From Buddleja alternifolia (lineage: Eukaryota; Streptophyta; Magnoliopsida; Lamiales; Scrophulariaceae): a stretch of DNA of 64,000 nucleotides. Shown here piece by piece: positions 24,402-36,600 of this stretch. Numbering within the stretch: the stretch's first letter is position 1; every line of letters begins with the position of its first letter. A model generated the notes under the pieces. The model did not search any database. It was not told the DNA's origin and saw only the letters and a list, made by a program, of their open reading frames with translations. The position numbers and the translations under genes were made by a program. The stretch is from contig CM033394.1 of the NCBI GenBank assembly GCA_019426215.1, forward strand, positions 21,782,195 through 21,846,194. The letters run 5' to 3'.

Positions 24402-24419
24402 TCCCCGGCAACGGCGCCA
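24402..24419 (-). other. Primer binding site of C, copy 1 (tRNA-Asp type)
   Basis: On the minus strand TGGCGCCGTTGCCGGGGA, the site typical of Athila/Tat gypsy elements, six bases from the LTR. Confidence 0.88.
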
Positions 24420-24425
24420 AAAACT

Positions 24426-26163
24426 TGACACGACAAAATCCTAGCAAGAGAACTAGGTCGCGTAAGTAGTAAAGTGGATTTCTAAGTCCGGGGTTATCGT
24501 ATCCGCAGGGACAACTATAATCTAAGTACCGAGACTACTATATTACTCAATTCTAAGTTAAATCGGTCGATAGAAAGGTTGATTAACTAATTAATAAATA
24601 CTACAAAATAAACTAAGGCAACGTCACACCAAATAAAGGGAGGAAACAATAGAGAGAAGCGATCAAGGCACATGGTTCAACCAATTATGCATTTCGATTG
24701 TGATTTAGGTTCTATTGGATTATTAGATTGATTTAGCTAAGGCGAAATTCCCTAACGTACGTACCACCCAATCTGTTGGATTATTAGATTGATTTAACTA
24801 AGGCAACGTCACACCAAATAAAGGGTGGAAACAATAGAGAGAAGCGATCAAGGCACATGGTTCAACCAATTATGCATTTCGATTGTGATTTAGGTTCTAT
24901 TGGATTATTAGATTGATTTAGCTAAGGCGAAATTCCCTAACGTACGTACCACCCAATCTGTTGGCATAGCAACCCTACCCTTGGTAACGATTTCCTACAT
25001 ATCTCTATATGAAAACCCGATTAACGAGGATGCATTTAAGGTCTAGGAATTCCCCACGTGAATGGAAAGCCACCTAAAGAAACCGAGTCTATCTCTAGTC
25101 GGTTTAACTATAGGGTATTCAATGTTTATATCTTCCCTAGGTTATTATCTCTCGATCTCTAACCTAGGCATTTTATCAAACACTTGGTGATCAAGCAAAT
25201 GTAGCATTGAGATCAAATATTGAATACATAGCTAAAACCAAAATTAATCTAATAAACACCAACAAATCAACAATCAAAATAACATAAATGGCCTATCCAT
25301 GGCCTCAATCAAACAAGTTTAGCTCATATTCATGTCAAAACTGTAAATATAAATCATACAAGTCATAGGAGATTTGAACAAATTCAAGAAATAAATATGT
25401 AAAAACTCCCTAATTCTTGTAGAGATGTGGATTCCTTGTTGAATTCTCCATGTTTTGACCTTTAATCTTCTCTTCTAAGCTCTCCCTCTCTCTATTTTCG
25501 TGTGGTTGCTAATATCCAAGGTGAGTTAGGGTAAAAAATGGCTAAAAGGGGTATTTATAGACCAACCCGCTGTCTCGAACGCCGCGGCGTTGTGTGTCGA
25601 ACGCCGCGGTGTTCCCCTGCTGCTCCGGCCAGTTTTGGTAAACTTCGCATAACTTTCTCTACCGATGTCGGAATACACTGATTCAAGATGCTGTAGAATC
25701 CTAAAAGAAATATCTACAACTCTCAAGAAGGCACTGGGGCCTAAATCAAAAGTTAAAGATGACAAAATCGTCTCACAAGTCACTGAATGAGAAAACTCTA
25801 TCGTAAGACGTCTCTTTCGATGACGTTTTCACCTCCTTCCCTACATGTCTAATCTTTGTCTTCAACATAATAAATGTACCTTTGCCTCTTATCTTTCCAT
25901 TGGTATAAGAAGTGTGTAATTTGGACATGGGTAGATAAATCTATTCCATAAACTCTAGCACTGCGCATACAGCATTTTACCTTGTGTTGTATCTTTATTC
26001 ATGATTTACCTTCAATCCTTGTTCTTTTCCTCCAAATCATATGTTATTCTAGAAAATATGAGAAAACATGGATCAAAGCATCAAATGTGATCAAATTATC
26101 AAGGAAACAATCAAAACCAAGTCGATAAACGGGGGGAAACTAGTGTAAAAATAACATAAATCA
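24426..26163 (-). repeat. LTR 2 (shared, central) of element C, rearranged
   Basis: 1738 bp. Compared with LTRs 1 and 3 it carries a tandem duplication of about 185 bp (unit starts 24611 and 24796) and lacks about 53 bp between two GC palindromes. The ends are canonical apart from one substitution (ataaatca). It serves as 5' LTR for one internal region and 3' LTR for the other. Confidence 0.9.
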
Positions 26164-27738
26164 ACTACCCCCAAACTTAGCTTTGATCGTCCTCGATCAA
26201 ATACAATCAAGCACACACATGAAAATTGAAATTTTCATTTGCCAATTCATACACACAACAGCAAGCATTATATCTTCAAAATTGATTATGAAAAACTACA
26301 CGATGCTTTTGAACATTCAACAATTTGAAAACCTCACAAAATCTTAGTTTCCATCCCTATATCATGAACTCCCACACCCATATTCATGTCAAGAGCACAC
26401 TTTAGAAAAGATTATGCAAATCAATTGGAAGGTAAAGACATTGAAACAATTCAATATTTGTTAACTCATCGGTGTGTATAAAGTGCAAAAGTCGCAATCA
26501 AAAGGTCTTTCCGGCTTGTAACGTACGGCTAGGTGATGGCTAGGACCGGAAGATATGGATAAAGTGACTAATTCAAGAGAGCCTATAACTCAAAATCATC
26601 GAGCTAAATTCTCGTATAAACCATATAAACTTTCACAACTTATCACTTAGCCATTTGTCACTCTATTTTGCCTTTCAACTTACAACCCCCAAACTTGTTT
26701 CTTTTCATATCGGGTTGTACATAGATTTCCAAGCCAAATGATCCAATTGAGTGCCAAGATCAAAGCCTAGTCGAGAGCACATTTTTTTTTCTTTTTCTTT
26801 TTTTTTCATATATATATCTCTCTCTCGAATATTTAGCCCATTGCTCAAGTTTTCATTTCATCCCTTTTTTTACATAATACTTCAAACTTCAAATATCCCA
26901 ACATAGCCAAAACATCACTATCTAACTCATATTCATTCAAATCATAACAAGGTGACTACCCATATTCAAGTCAAATGTTATGAAGTTCTAAACTCTCTTG
27001 ATTGGGTGCAAGACATTGTTTTTCTTTTAGGGTAGAAGGTGGTTGTCGTGGCTTATGAAATAAAGTCGAATGGTGGTTTCTAGTGTGCTTAGCACACTCC
27101 ATTCTTATCAATACGGCTCAAATCAAGGTCTAGAGATTATGCAATATAGAGTAGGCAAAAATGTAAGGCTAACAACAATGAAAGATGGCCTACATCATTT
27201 TATGACTTTACAACATTAATACACACTTCATAGTCAACAAAATTGAAAGTCCAACGTTTTAAAACTGCAATAAGTCGCATAAGCATGACTGAAAAGGGCT
27301 TTCAAGTCACAATATATGACATGTTGACCACAGATAAGAAACTTTGACTTCGAGAGAGTAGAGATATTCAAACGCATTATGCTCTTATGCAAGGGTGCAC
27401 CAATTCATGAAGTCTATATCAACAAGGTTGTACCCCCAAACTTAAATTAAACATTGTCCTCAATGTTCATGAAATAAATGCAATGTAAGAGGGATAAGCG
27501 AAACAACCCTGAAATGGAGAGAAATGGATGGAGCATGGTGGTGGGCTCATATCCCAGGATCAAACTGTGATCAAAACCTGAACGAGAGAAAACTCAAAGG
27601 AAATCATATCAAAACGAGTTAAGGGGGAGGGAAACAAGACAAGGGCACAAAAGAAAAGAAAGAAATCAATAAAAGAAACTTGGGTTGCCTCCCAAGAAGC
27701 GCTTGTTTATAGTCATTAGCTCGACTCTCTTGCACTGC
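26164..27738 (-). other. Non-coding 3' part of internal region 2 of C
   Basis: Near-identical to 21583-23157. The terminal purine tract and 8-bp AGGA hairpin lie at 26164-26201, the internal pair at 27431-27467. No coding frame. Confidence 0.7.
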
Positions 27739-28880
27739 TCATGGTGGATCATAAGGAGCAATGCCAATTTTGTATGGACGAGCCTTTTTGTGCTTTTTCC
27801 AGTTACGTAGAGGCTTCTCTTCTCCAACCTCTATCACACAACCTAAAAGAATTAGAAGTGAGCATAAGGTCTCATTCAAAAATACATAATTGAAATGTAA
27901 AGATGAAAGTTTAAGAGGAAGTGACGAAGAATCATCAATGGATGATTGCAACTCATTTGTGGCTGTCCCATACTCCCCTAGCCTTGGTTTTGACAACTCA
28001 AATGGTGGTTCATCCAAGTGAATTATATATCCTTTGATTTTCTCATTCTCGACCGTAGTATCACTTGGGTTCTCAAAGTATGCTTCGAATGGATCACTAG
28101 AGTTGTAAACCTTGACTTCAACGTCCTCCACTCTATCTCTCTGGTTATTGATACAATTTTGTAAGAATTCGAGAGATATGGTGGTAGGCGACATTGGGTT
28201 CTTGAAGATTTCTAATGTTCTTTCTTGGCCATGTCTGGGAATGGTTTCTTCAATCGTGGGTGCTCAGGTGCTTTTGCCTCTATTTTGATACACATGGTTT
28301 CTGGAGGTGGTTCTTCTTCAGTGATAGGGTGTAGACATTGTAGTTCTAAATCAAAACCTTGTTCAACTTCTATATTGAGGGAAGCCTCATTCTCTTTGTT
28401 GCTACTCTCCATGGTGCAAGGCGCTCTCTCCTTCCATAAGTTGACTGCTTGATTTACTAATCTTGCCACTTCCTTGCTACGAGCTTCTGACTCCTTTCTT
28501 CGAGCTTCTGACTCCTCGAAATTTGCTTCTGCCTCCTTTATGCTAGCTTGTACCCATACACTAAATTCATTCCCCAAGGCCTCAATTTTAGACCTCGTCT
28601 CTAGCTCTTGTTGATGAAAACTATCATGTTGTTGGTAAGGAAGGCTACCGGCATGGTCAAACCCTGATGAAAGTATCATTGCATCATTGTTGTAACTCCA
28701 TGTTGAGCTTGGATGATTTATCCAACCGGGATGTATCATGTTATTTTGACATGTTGAGCTTGGGTGATTTATCCAACCGGGATGGTAGGATGGCTCATAG
28801 GATTCCATTTGCATTGAGCTTGATGTGGTGATTGATGAATCCATATCCTGACATGGCCATTGAAAGTTATAAGCACTCAT
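27739..28880 (-). pseudogene. Open reading frame of element C, copy 2 (internal deletion)
   Basis: ATG at 28880 gives the same N-terminus as copy 1, here unbroken to 28212 (222 residues). A deletion of about 13 bp near 28245 shifts the frame relative to copy 1, and the downstream part is open again to 27739. The two copies thus carry different lesions and neither is whole. Domain content is as described for copy 1: Tyr/Ser-rich start, coiled-coil middle, gypsy-linker-like C-terminal part. Confidence 0.6.
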
Positions 28881-28970
28881 ATCTTCAAAAATTGAAAATA
28901 AACAAAATTAAAAGAAAATGACCTAATCTCAGAATGAATAAGAGAATCTCGATATTAGATACCATAGTTG

Positions 28971-28988
28971 TCCCCGGCCACGGCGCCA
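28971..28988 (-). other. Primer binding site of C, copy 2
   Basis: As copy 1 but with one mismatch (T to G on the minus strand at about 28980). Confidence 0.85.
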
Positions 28989-28994
28989 AAAACT

Positions 28995-30596
28995 TGACAC
29001 GACAAAATCCTAGCAAGAGAACTAGGTCGCGTAAGTAGTAAAGTGGATTTCTAAGTCTGGGGTTATCGTATCCGCAGGGACAACTATAATCTAAGTACCG
29101 AGACTACTATATTACTCAATTCTAAGTTAAATCGGTCGATAGAAAGGTTGATTACCTAATTAATAAATACTACAAAATAAACTAAGGCAACGTCACACCA
29201 AATAAAGGGAGGAAACAATAGAGAGAAGCGATCAAGGCACATGGTTCAACCAATTATGCATTTCGATTGTGATTTAGGTTCTATTGGATTATTAGATTGA
29301 TTTAGCTAAGGCGAAATTCCCTAACGTACGTACCACCCAATCTCTTGGCATAGCAACCCTACCCTTGGTAACGATTTCCTATATATCTCTATATGAAAAC
29401 ACGATTAACGAGGATGCATTTAAGGTCTAGGAATTCCCCACGTGAATGGAAAGCCACCTAAAGAAACCGAGTCTATCTCTAGTCGGTTTAACTATAGGGT
29501 ATTCAATGTTTATATCTTCCCTAGGTTATTATCTCTCGATATCTAACCTAGGCATTTTATCAAACACTTGGTGATCAAGCAAATGTAGCATTGAGATCAA
29601 ATATTGAATACATAGCTAAAACCAAAATTAATCCAATAAACACCAACAAATCAACAATCAAAATAACATAAATGGCCTATCCATGGCCTCAATCAAACAA
29701 GTTTAGCTCATATTCATGTCAAAACAGTAAATATAAATCATACAAGTCATAGGAGATTTGAACAAATTCAAGAAATAAATATGTAAAAACTCCCAAATTC
29801 TTGTAGAGATGTGGATTCCTTGTTGAATTCTCCATGTTGACCTTTAATCTTCTCTTCTAAGCTCTCCCTCTCTCTATTTTCGTGTGGTTGCTGATATCCA
29901 AGGTGAGTTAGGGTAAAAAATGGCTAAAAGGGGTATTTATAGACCAACCCGCTGTCTCGAACGCCGCGGCGTTGGGTGTCGAACGCCGCGGCGTTCAACA
30001 TTCTGCTCCTGAACGCCGCGGCGTTGGTGATGAACGCCGCGGTGTTCCCCTGCTGCTCCGGCCAGTTTTGGTAAACTTCGTATAACTTTCGCTACCGATG
30101 TCGGAATACACTGATTCAAGATGCTGTAGAATCCTAAAACAAATATCTACAACTCTCAAGAAGACACTGGGGCCTAAATCAAATGTTAAAGATGACAAAA
30201 TCGTCTCACAAGTCACTGAATGAGAAAACTCTATCGTAAGACGTCTCTTCCGATGACGTTTTCACCTCCTTCCCTACATATTCGATCTTTGTCTTCAACA
30301 TAATAAATGTACCTTTGCCTCTTATATTTCCATTGGTATAAGAAGTGTGTAATTTGGACATGGGTAGAGAAATCTATTCCATAAACTCTAGCACTGCGCA
30401 TACAGCATTTTACCTTGTGTTGTATCTTTATTCATGATTTACCTTCAATCCTTGTTCTTTTCCTCCAAATCATATGTTATTCTAGAAAATATGAGAAAAC
30501 ATGGATCAAAGCATCAAATGTGATCAAATTATCATGGAAACAATCAAAACCAAGTCGATAAACGGGGAGAAACTAGTGTAAAAATAACATATATCA
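28995..30596 (-). repeat. LTR 3 (outer, 5') of element C
   Basis: 1602 bp, TGACACG...ATATCA, with the four-palindrome array and TATA box. As the 5' LTR of the array it would drive full-length transcripts. Confidence 0.92.
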
Positions 30597-32735
30597 CTCT
30601 TTTGTTTTGACTTGTTCAATAAGTCATGGGATATATAAGGATTTTTTGACTTAGAACAAGGAACATAACTTTCATAACTCTCCTAGAAAGAAAGAAGAAA
30701 AATATTCCTCCCCTCTCTAAACCCTAGCCGTCGCCCCTTAGAGATTCAAGTGGGAATTTTTCGTTTATTGATCCGTGCGTGACAATTTAGAGACGACGTA
30801 TTTTCGTTGTTCGGATCAAGTTCAAGATTTGAAGATCAAACAAATGATTGAAGATTTGGAAGATTCAAATATTCGACTACTTGGAGGAAGAAGAAATTCT
30901 CTAACAACTTCATTTTAACGAGTAAGTTTTATTCGTTAAATATATTGTTCAATTTGAATATGCGATCATTGAATACAACTTTGGGTTTTAAAATAAAATT
31001 TTTGAAATTGCTTCCGCTGCGTTTATGTTATTTTTCGCGAAACCCAACAATTTTCAGTCAGAGATAGATCCCATCTTGATTCTCATGTATCTTCATATAT
31101 GATCAGATCACACCCAAAATACCGCATGTAGCAATCTTAATAGATCATGAAGCAAGTCAAAGTGTGATGGATCATATACAAGATATCCTATGGAATCTCA
31201 GGTCTATGAGGATTACTCTTATACTACGTGATCGTAGGAAGTTCCAGATTCGATTGGGATTCCTTTTAAGGAACTTCCTTAGGGTGGTTCGATTTACCTA
31301 TTCGAAATAGGAACCCTCATACATACACTGGATTTGTCAGTATCCCTCATCTTGACAAACCCATTCGTGACTTGGAACATAGTTTAAGGATCACAGCCTT
31401 AAAGATGTATTCCATCATTGCCATTCCCGTTGCGCGATGACGTCCCATATCCATGTGTGATCCTAAGGGACTTTATTCTAATATATACAAGATATAATGC
31501 AGGAATAAAGATTGCCATATAAGAATTGACTTTATTTATAAGGAAAAGATTGTCTATAGAGTCTATCTATTACAAGATTTGCGCCCAAATAAATTGGCGC
31601 GCTGGGCATCTATTCTATCACGATATGCATATTCAAATCCAAAACGCCAAAACTTAGCTATTGTAGTAAAGTGGTTGGAGAATCTGGCTCTTTGAAATTT
31701 CTCGAAACTTCTGCGGAGCTATCTACACCACTCCTTGGATTTTCCTGTCTTCTTGAATCCTTTCTTGATTTCTTGAAGTCTGATCCGAACGGCGAATATA
31801 CCCCGTCTCTAAATAATCACGTGAATTGACAGAAGAAGAAAATCCCTTCTTTTTCTCTATGAGGGGCGACGGCTAGCTTATAGAGAGAGGGAGGATATTT
31901 TCTTTCAAGTTTGTTAGGGGAATAATGAATTCACTTAGGTTAAAAGTCATAAGTGACATGTATTTATATTACTTAACTTGTTGACCAAGACAAGACAAAA
32001 AACCCTATGTTAGGCATCCAAGTGGACGCCCAACTTGGCCCATGTAGGGGTCCAAATTGACGGCTACCACAGCCCGACTCGTTATTGTATTTTAATTAAT
32101 ATTCTATTATTTAATTAATTATTTATTTTATCCAATAAATAAATTAAGTAATTATTTAACCAAATTAATTAGTTAAGTTAATTCATTAATTTATTTCTCT
32201 AAGAAATTAGTTAATAATTAATCTTATCTATTAACTAATTATCTCACTAATGAGCAACCAATTAATAATAATTAATTTATCGAATAAATTAAAACTCCTA
32301 GGCTCAATAGAACAATCATTTATGTTTTTCTTTGTCAATCATTAAGCGCGACTCTTTAGGTTCGTCTAGTTTGACAATGAGAGGAATCCAAAGGAAGTGG
32401 GTTACACCTAGCCAGTCACGTGGCCCACTTCGTAGCCCAAACAAGATCGAATGAGTGGATAATTATGAAACCTTTTAATCATGAATATCGTATACGTATA
32501 AACTTTTTATTCTCGTGTCCCAGTCAAGTGAGAGTCAAGGTTATGTCAAACTCACCGAACTTAACCATATGTATAAATTATGATAATATGAGATCATTGA
32601 GTTTGCTTACATGCCTCGCACAAGCAACTCTATTGCTTTGGCCAAAGAATTTGATCTTTACTATCCATAATTACATAGGACACATTCTCACTCACTTATG
32701 AGAGAAAAAATTCCATCGTAGTAATCAGTTTAGAC

Positions 32736-34391
32736 TATTAGGAATCTGATCGGATGCACAGCGGAAGGCGAACAATCATGGATTCCTAAAGCCGGATCAC
32801 TTTATAGCGTTTAATAATTTTATATAAACAGAAATAATAACACAACGATTTACCATTATCGAAGCGTTATTCGTTTCTTGATCTATCGTCTACACAGCAG
32901 CAATCCTCGGGACTCCTGCCCCTAGATATCACGCTGGAATAAGACTTGAAGAAAATCCATCTCCTCTGCACTCCAAGAGCACGACGGCTATACGGGAAGG
33001 AGAGAGAGAATTTTCTCTTCTTTCTTTGCTGTCAAGTTTATTATTAGTGACTTAGGTTTTTCACCTAGGTAGTGTGTATTTATATGGGATGATGGGCTTG
33101 GAATTAATTAATTCCTTGAGCCCACCAATGCCATAATACACGCCCAACCTCATTCCTATTGGGCCAAGTTGACTTTCAACTTTGTCAATTATTAATTAAG
33201 TCCAACATATTTTAATCAAATTAAAATATGATATTATTAATAATCAACTAAATTAATTAATCTAATAATTAATTTAGGATAGGATGAAATATAATAAATA
33301 AATCTAATTATTTATTATTAATTTGTTTCCATTAATCTAATTAATCAAATAAATTAATTTGTCCATCAAATGACAAATTACCTAATTTATGTTATTTGAC
33401 AGCGAAAGAGCTTAATTCCTTGAAAGTGCGACTCTCTAGGTTCGTTTCAATTGGCATTGGAAGGGATGTGAGTGTCACCTAGTCAGTCTCGTGGACTCAC
33501 ATTGAAACCCAATTGAGATCAATTCTAATAGATCATCTACGAACCTTTAGGTCATAGACACCATGTGAGTATAAGCCCTTCATTGTAACATCCCGATTGA
33601 GTGAGAGTCATGGATTGTGTCAAACTCACAAGACTCGATTCTGTGCTCAATGAATCGTAGTAAGATGAAATTACTGAACTACCCTTATGTACTATACATA
33701 AGTTAGTTCTCCTACTTTAGCGAAAGACTTATAATTTCATTTACCTACGATCGCACAGGACGTTAACTCGTTACTACTCGAGACAGTGAATCCCATATTG
33801 GCAATCACCGAACAACTGCCACTTATCCTTCTAAACTGCACTTCGAGGTTGGTGGGATCCCACCAAAAGATGAATTGGATCTAACTACTCTAATAACTCA
33901 TTCAGTGTCAGAAGTCCAATCTTCATGAATCCTCAAGTTTAAGGCTCACCCACACTATCGTGATCAGTAATTCAATAATTGACAGTCAAAGAGTAATTCC
34001 CCATGTGATCGAATTACGGTGAGCCGTGTTCGAATCTATCAATTCCATTGATATATCTATGACCAAGCTCCCACCATCCAAAGTGACCGATTGACACTCC
34101 TTGTCAAACCTTGCGTCATACAAGTCTGGTCTTAATGCCCAATTGAGACTCGTCGACTTGCGAATTCTAGTTTAAGTAAACAAGGAACCGATACTTCTAG
34201 TGTCCTTCTTCTCTTAACCATTGAGGAGTAGAAGCTCCCTCTTGATTACTCGGGACTTATTTGTTCAATACTTATATTAATGCCATCAAGATTGATATGA
34301 ACAAAACAAATGCCTTCATTGATTTGTACAATATAAATCAGTGCCCTACAAGTTCTAACTCCTTGTTGGCATCAAGGGCACATACCTAACA
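32736..34391 (-). repeat. 3' LTR of element I
   Basis: 1656 bp, similar to 49445-51109. A TATA box on the minus strand (CCATATAAATACAC) is near 33080. It ends CCTAACA on the plus strand and is followed by purine tract sequence (minus GAGTGCAAGTGGGAGAT). Confidence 0.9.
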
Positions 34392-34699
34392 ATCTCCCAC
34401 TTGCACTCAATGCCAACTGCTAGTGTATCTATTACATATCCTCTAAGGATGTTATTCTAGCACCGCCTGTGATATTGGACTTAGTGAGTGGGCCAGCCAT
34501 GATTTCAGCTGTAGCTATTTTTCTGATTGGCAGTATTGCCTTTTCCAGTGATCATTCAATATGATGTAGTATCTCCTTTTAATTTGTTCGGACCTTTCGT
34601 GAGACCTTTTGATTCCCCAGCTTGCGCAATGGCTCTTTTCGTATCACATCAAAGTGGCAACGCAAGCTCCATGCCTAGGGAGTACTTGAAGTTTCACCA

Positions 34700-36600
34700 T
34701 GAACTTCTAGATCCAAACAGTTTCCTTGACAGTCTCCAAGAAAGTCATGTATTCAAATTTCAATGGTGGCATCCTCTTAGACAATGCTCTACCGCTCAAA
34801 AAAGTGAATACATACCCGGAAGTGAACTTATGGTCATTGGCGTTAGATTCAAAGTCTAAGTCCACATAATTGTTCACTTTCATCTTTCCATTCCCATATT
34901 CGAGAAGCATATCTTTAGTTCCTTCCAAAGTATTTGAGACTATACTTCATTGCCATCAAATGCTCTTTTCCCCGAGTTATCCTGAAAACTATTTTCTATG
35001 CTTACTGCGCACCCAAGGTCCGACCTTGTGCATAGCTTAGCATGTATGAGACTCCCTATTGTCGATGCATAGGGTATGGTCTCATGTCATTTCTATCCAC
35101 CTTACCTAGAGGATTTATGGATTTTAAGAGATGAAGTCCATGTCTCATTGGGCAATAGACGTCTTTTAGTGTTCTGATCCCAAAAAACCTTTTTCAAGAC
35201 TTTCTCTAAGAAGAGGGCTTGGGGAAACCTCATCGTTTGTAGATTCAAATTATAAGGACATATGTGGATTCTCCCAAGTCTTTAATGGAGAATGTATTCG
35301 AGTGTCATTTTTTGAACAAAGTCAATAAGCACATATCATTTCCTAGAAATGATATTTTGCTCCCGCTGGCCCTTAATTTAGACACATGGTTATTGATGAC
35401 AAAATAGTCCCTAGCTATGTTGTCAATGCAATGATTCCAACAATGAGAGGCCATTTAGATCCATAAATGGACGTAGTTTGTAGACCTTTTCGAAAATGGT
35501 CTTAGACGTGAAACCCTTGGGCTTGTTCACTATAAATCTCCTCCTAGAGGAATCCTTTGATGAACGGGTCTTCACATTCATATGTTGGATTCCATAATCC
35601 AGTTGTGTCACTATAGAAAGTAAGATTTTAATGGATTGTTGTCATGGTTAAGGAAAAGGGGTTTCCTCATAGTCAAAGCCCTCTTTCATGACTATACCCT
35701 TTTTCCGATCACTCTTGCCATGTCATTGTAATCAGTCTTCCTTCTTGTAGATGCATTCGCCAACGATGGGTACAATACCCTCAAGGAGATCTACTAGGTT
35801 CTAGACTTGATACAATCCATCTTTGCTTTTAACAGTCTTACACCATCTCATAGATTCCATACTCACCATCGATTTGTCATGTATAGAGGGATAATATCCT
35901 TGGTTTTCCTCTGCTACAGAATACAACCATATCCTTTTAGGTGGTGGGATACTCTATCATACCAATTCATTGGTGGTGTGCGTCATAGCGGGTTAAATTC
36001 AGATTTCTTAAATAGTAGTCTCCAAAAGTGTTTCGTTTTTGTTCTTATAGAACAACCTTTCTACCATCTTTACAAGGAAATATTACTTGATAGATTGAGC
36101 CTCAAAGACTATAGAGCCTCTAAGACCATAGTGATCTTTCAATCATTACATAGGTCGAAGGGTTATCCCTTAAATTTACTCGGGATAACCAAGACGTCCT
36201 CTTTTTAGGAATCTAACCTCCAGTTTACCTTTGGCTTTTCTACTTAGACAGGGCATCCCCATATCTTTTCGTGTAAAGATTAGGCTCCCTCTTACGTCAT
36301 ATCTCATACGGCGTCTTAGTAATGAATTTGGAGGGACTTCTTATTCAATATGCTCTTATGAGCAGCGCATGACCACATTGAATTGGGCAATTTCTTATAG
36401 AAGGAATCATGTCTAACAATACTTCGTACTTATTACCTTATTCAATTGTGGAACAACTGGAAGTGTCAGCTATGAAGCCATGTCATATTCTTCTAAGAAT
36501 GAATTAGCTCAGGCGATCATATATGTCCCATATCGATCTAATCGCAGTATCATTATACGATCCCCTCTATAGTCAGTAAAAATCAAATTTTAAAGCTTAA
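34700..36600 (-). pseudogene. Decayed pol of element I (RNase H, RT, integrase scraps)
   Basis: RNase H-like residues lie at 34707-34928 (YVDLDFES…SGYVFTF). An RT fragment lies at 35423-35611 (QHMNVKTR…, PKGFTSKTIFEKVYKL). Nucleotide similarity to the integrase C-terminal part of B lies around 36140-36600. Stops and shifts are too dense to follow one frame. The order on the minus strand is integrase, RT, RNase H, as in copia. Confidence 0.65.

Larger units (their letters stand above)
19979..30596 (-). mobile_element. Element C: tandem non-autonomous gypsy-like (Athila/Tat-type) element, three LTRs and two internal regions
   Basis: Order is LTR (19979-21582), internal (21583-24425), LTR (24426-26163), internal (26164-28994), LTR (28995-30596). 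The outer ends are TGACACGAC and ATATCA. The 5-bp duplication ctctt at 19974-19978 and 30597-30601 brackets the whole array, so it behaves as one insertion. Each internal region is about 2.84 kb, begins (minus strand) with a tRNA-Asp-type primer site and ends with a GGGGG polypurine tract, but has no protease catalytic site, RT, RNase H or integrase. It therefore depended on another element for movement. Such large derivatives are called LARDs. The Athila/Tat link rests on the primer site and the AAGTTTGGGGGTA tract. Confidence 0.88.
11089..31049 (+). mobile_element. Element B: full-length but decayed Angela-like Ty1-copia, with element C nested in its 3' LTR
   Basis: Plus-strand element. The 5' LTR, primer site, 2-kb leader, gag, integrase, RT, RNase H, polypurine tract and 3' LTR are all present. 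It interrupts D with flanks atttc (11084-11088) and atttt (31050-31054), a 5-bp duplication with one change. Both LTRs are 1772 bp once C and its target copy are removed, and a short sample suggests about 95% identity. Its polyprotein contains several stops and lost catalytic residues, so it is dead. Confidence 0.9.
18655..31049 (+). repeat. 3' LTR of element B, split by element C
   Basis: Pieces 18655-19978 and 30602-31049, joined by the target copy ctctt. The joined length of 1772 bp equals the 5' LTR. The CTTTGGCCAAAG palindrome recurs at 19333-19344. Confidence 0.92.
9398..31620 (-). repeat. D: solo LTR of about 2.26 kb, split by element B
   Basis: Pieces 9398-11088 and 31055-31620. It begins TGTTGGGTTAAG and ends TTCTATCA. 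The 5-bp duplication cgata is at 9393-9397 and 31621-31625, inside J. Start, end and several middle blocks resemble the LTRs of element F (2.1 kb), so D belongs to a related family. No primer site or coding region follows. A TA microsatellite lies near 10108-10142. Confidence 0.8.

Noticed and set aside
34527..36416. Several plus-strand frames of 60-130 residues
   Set aside because: They are antisense to the decayed pol of element I and have no recognisable domains.
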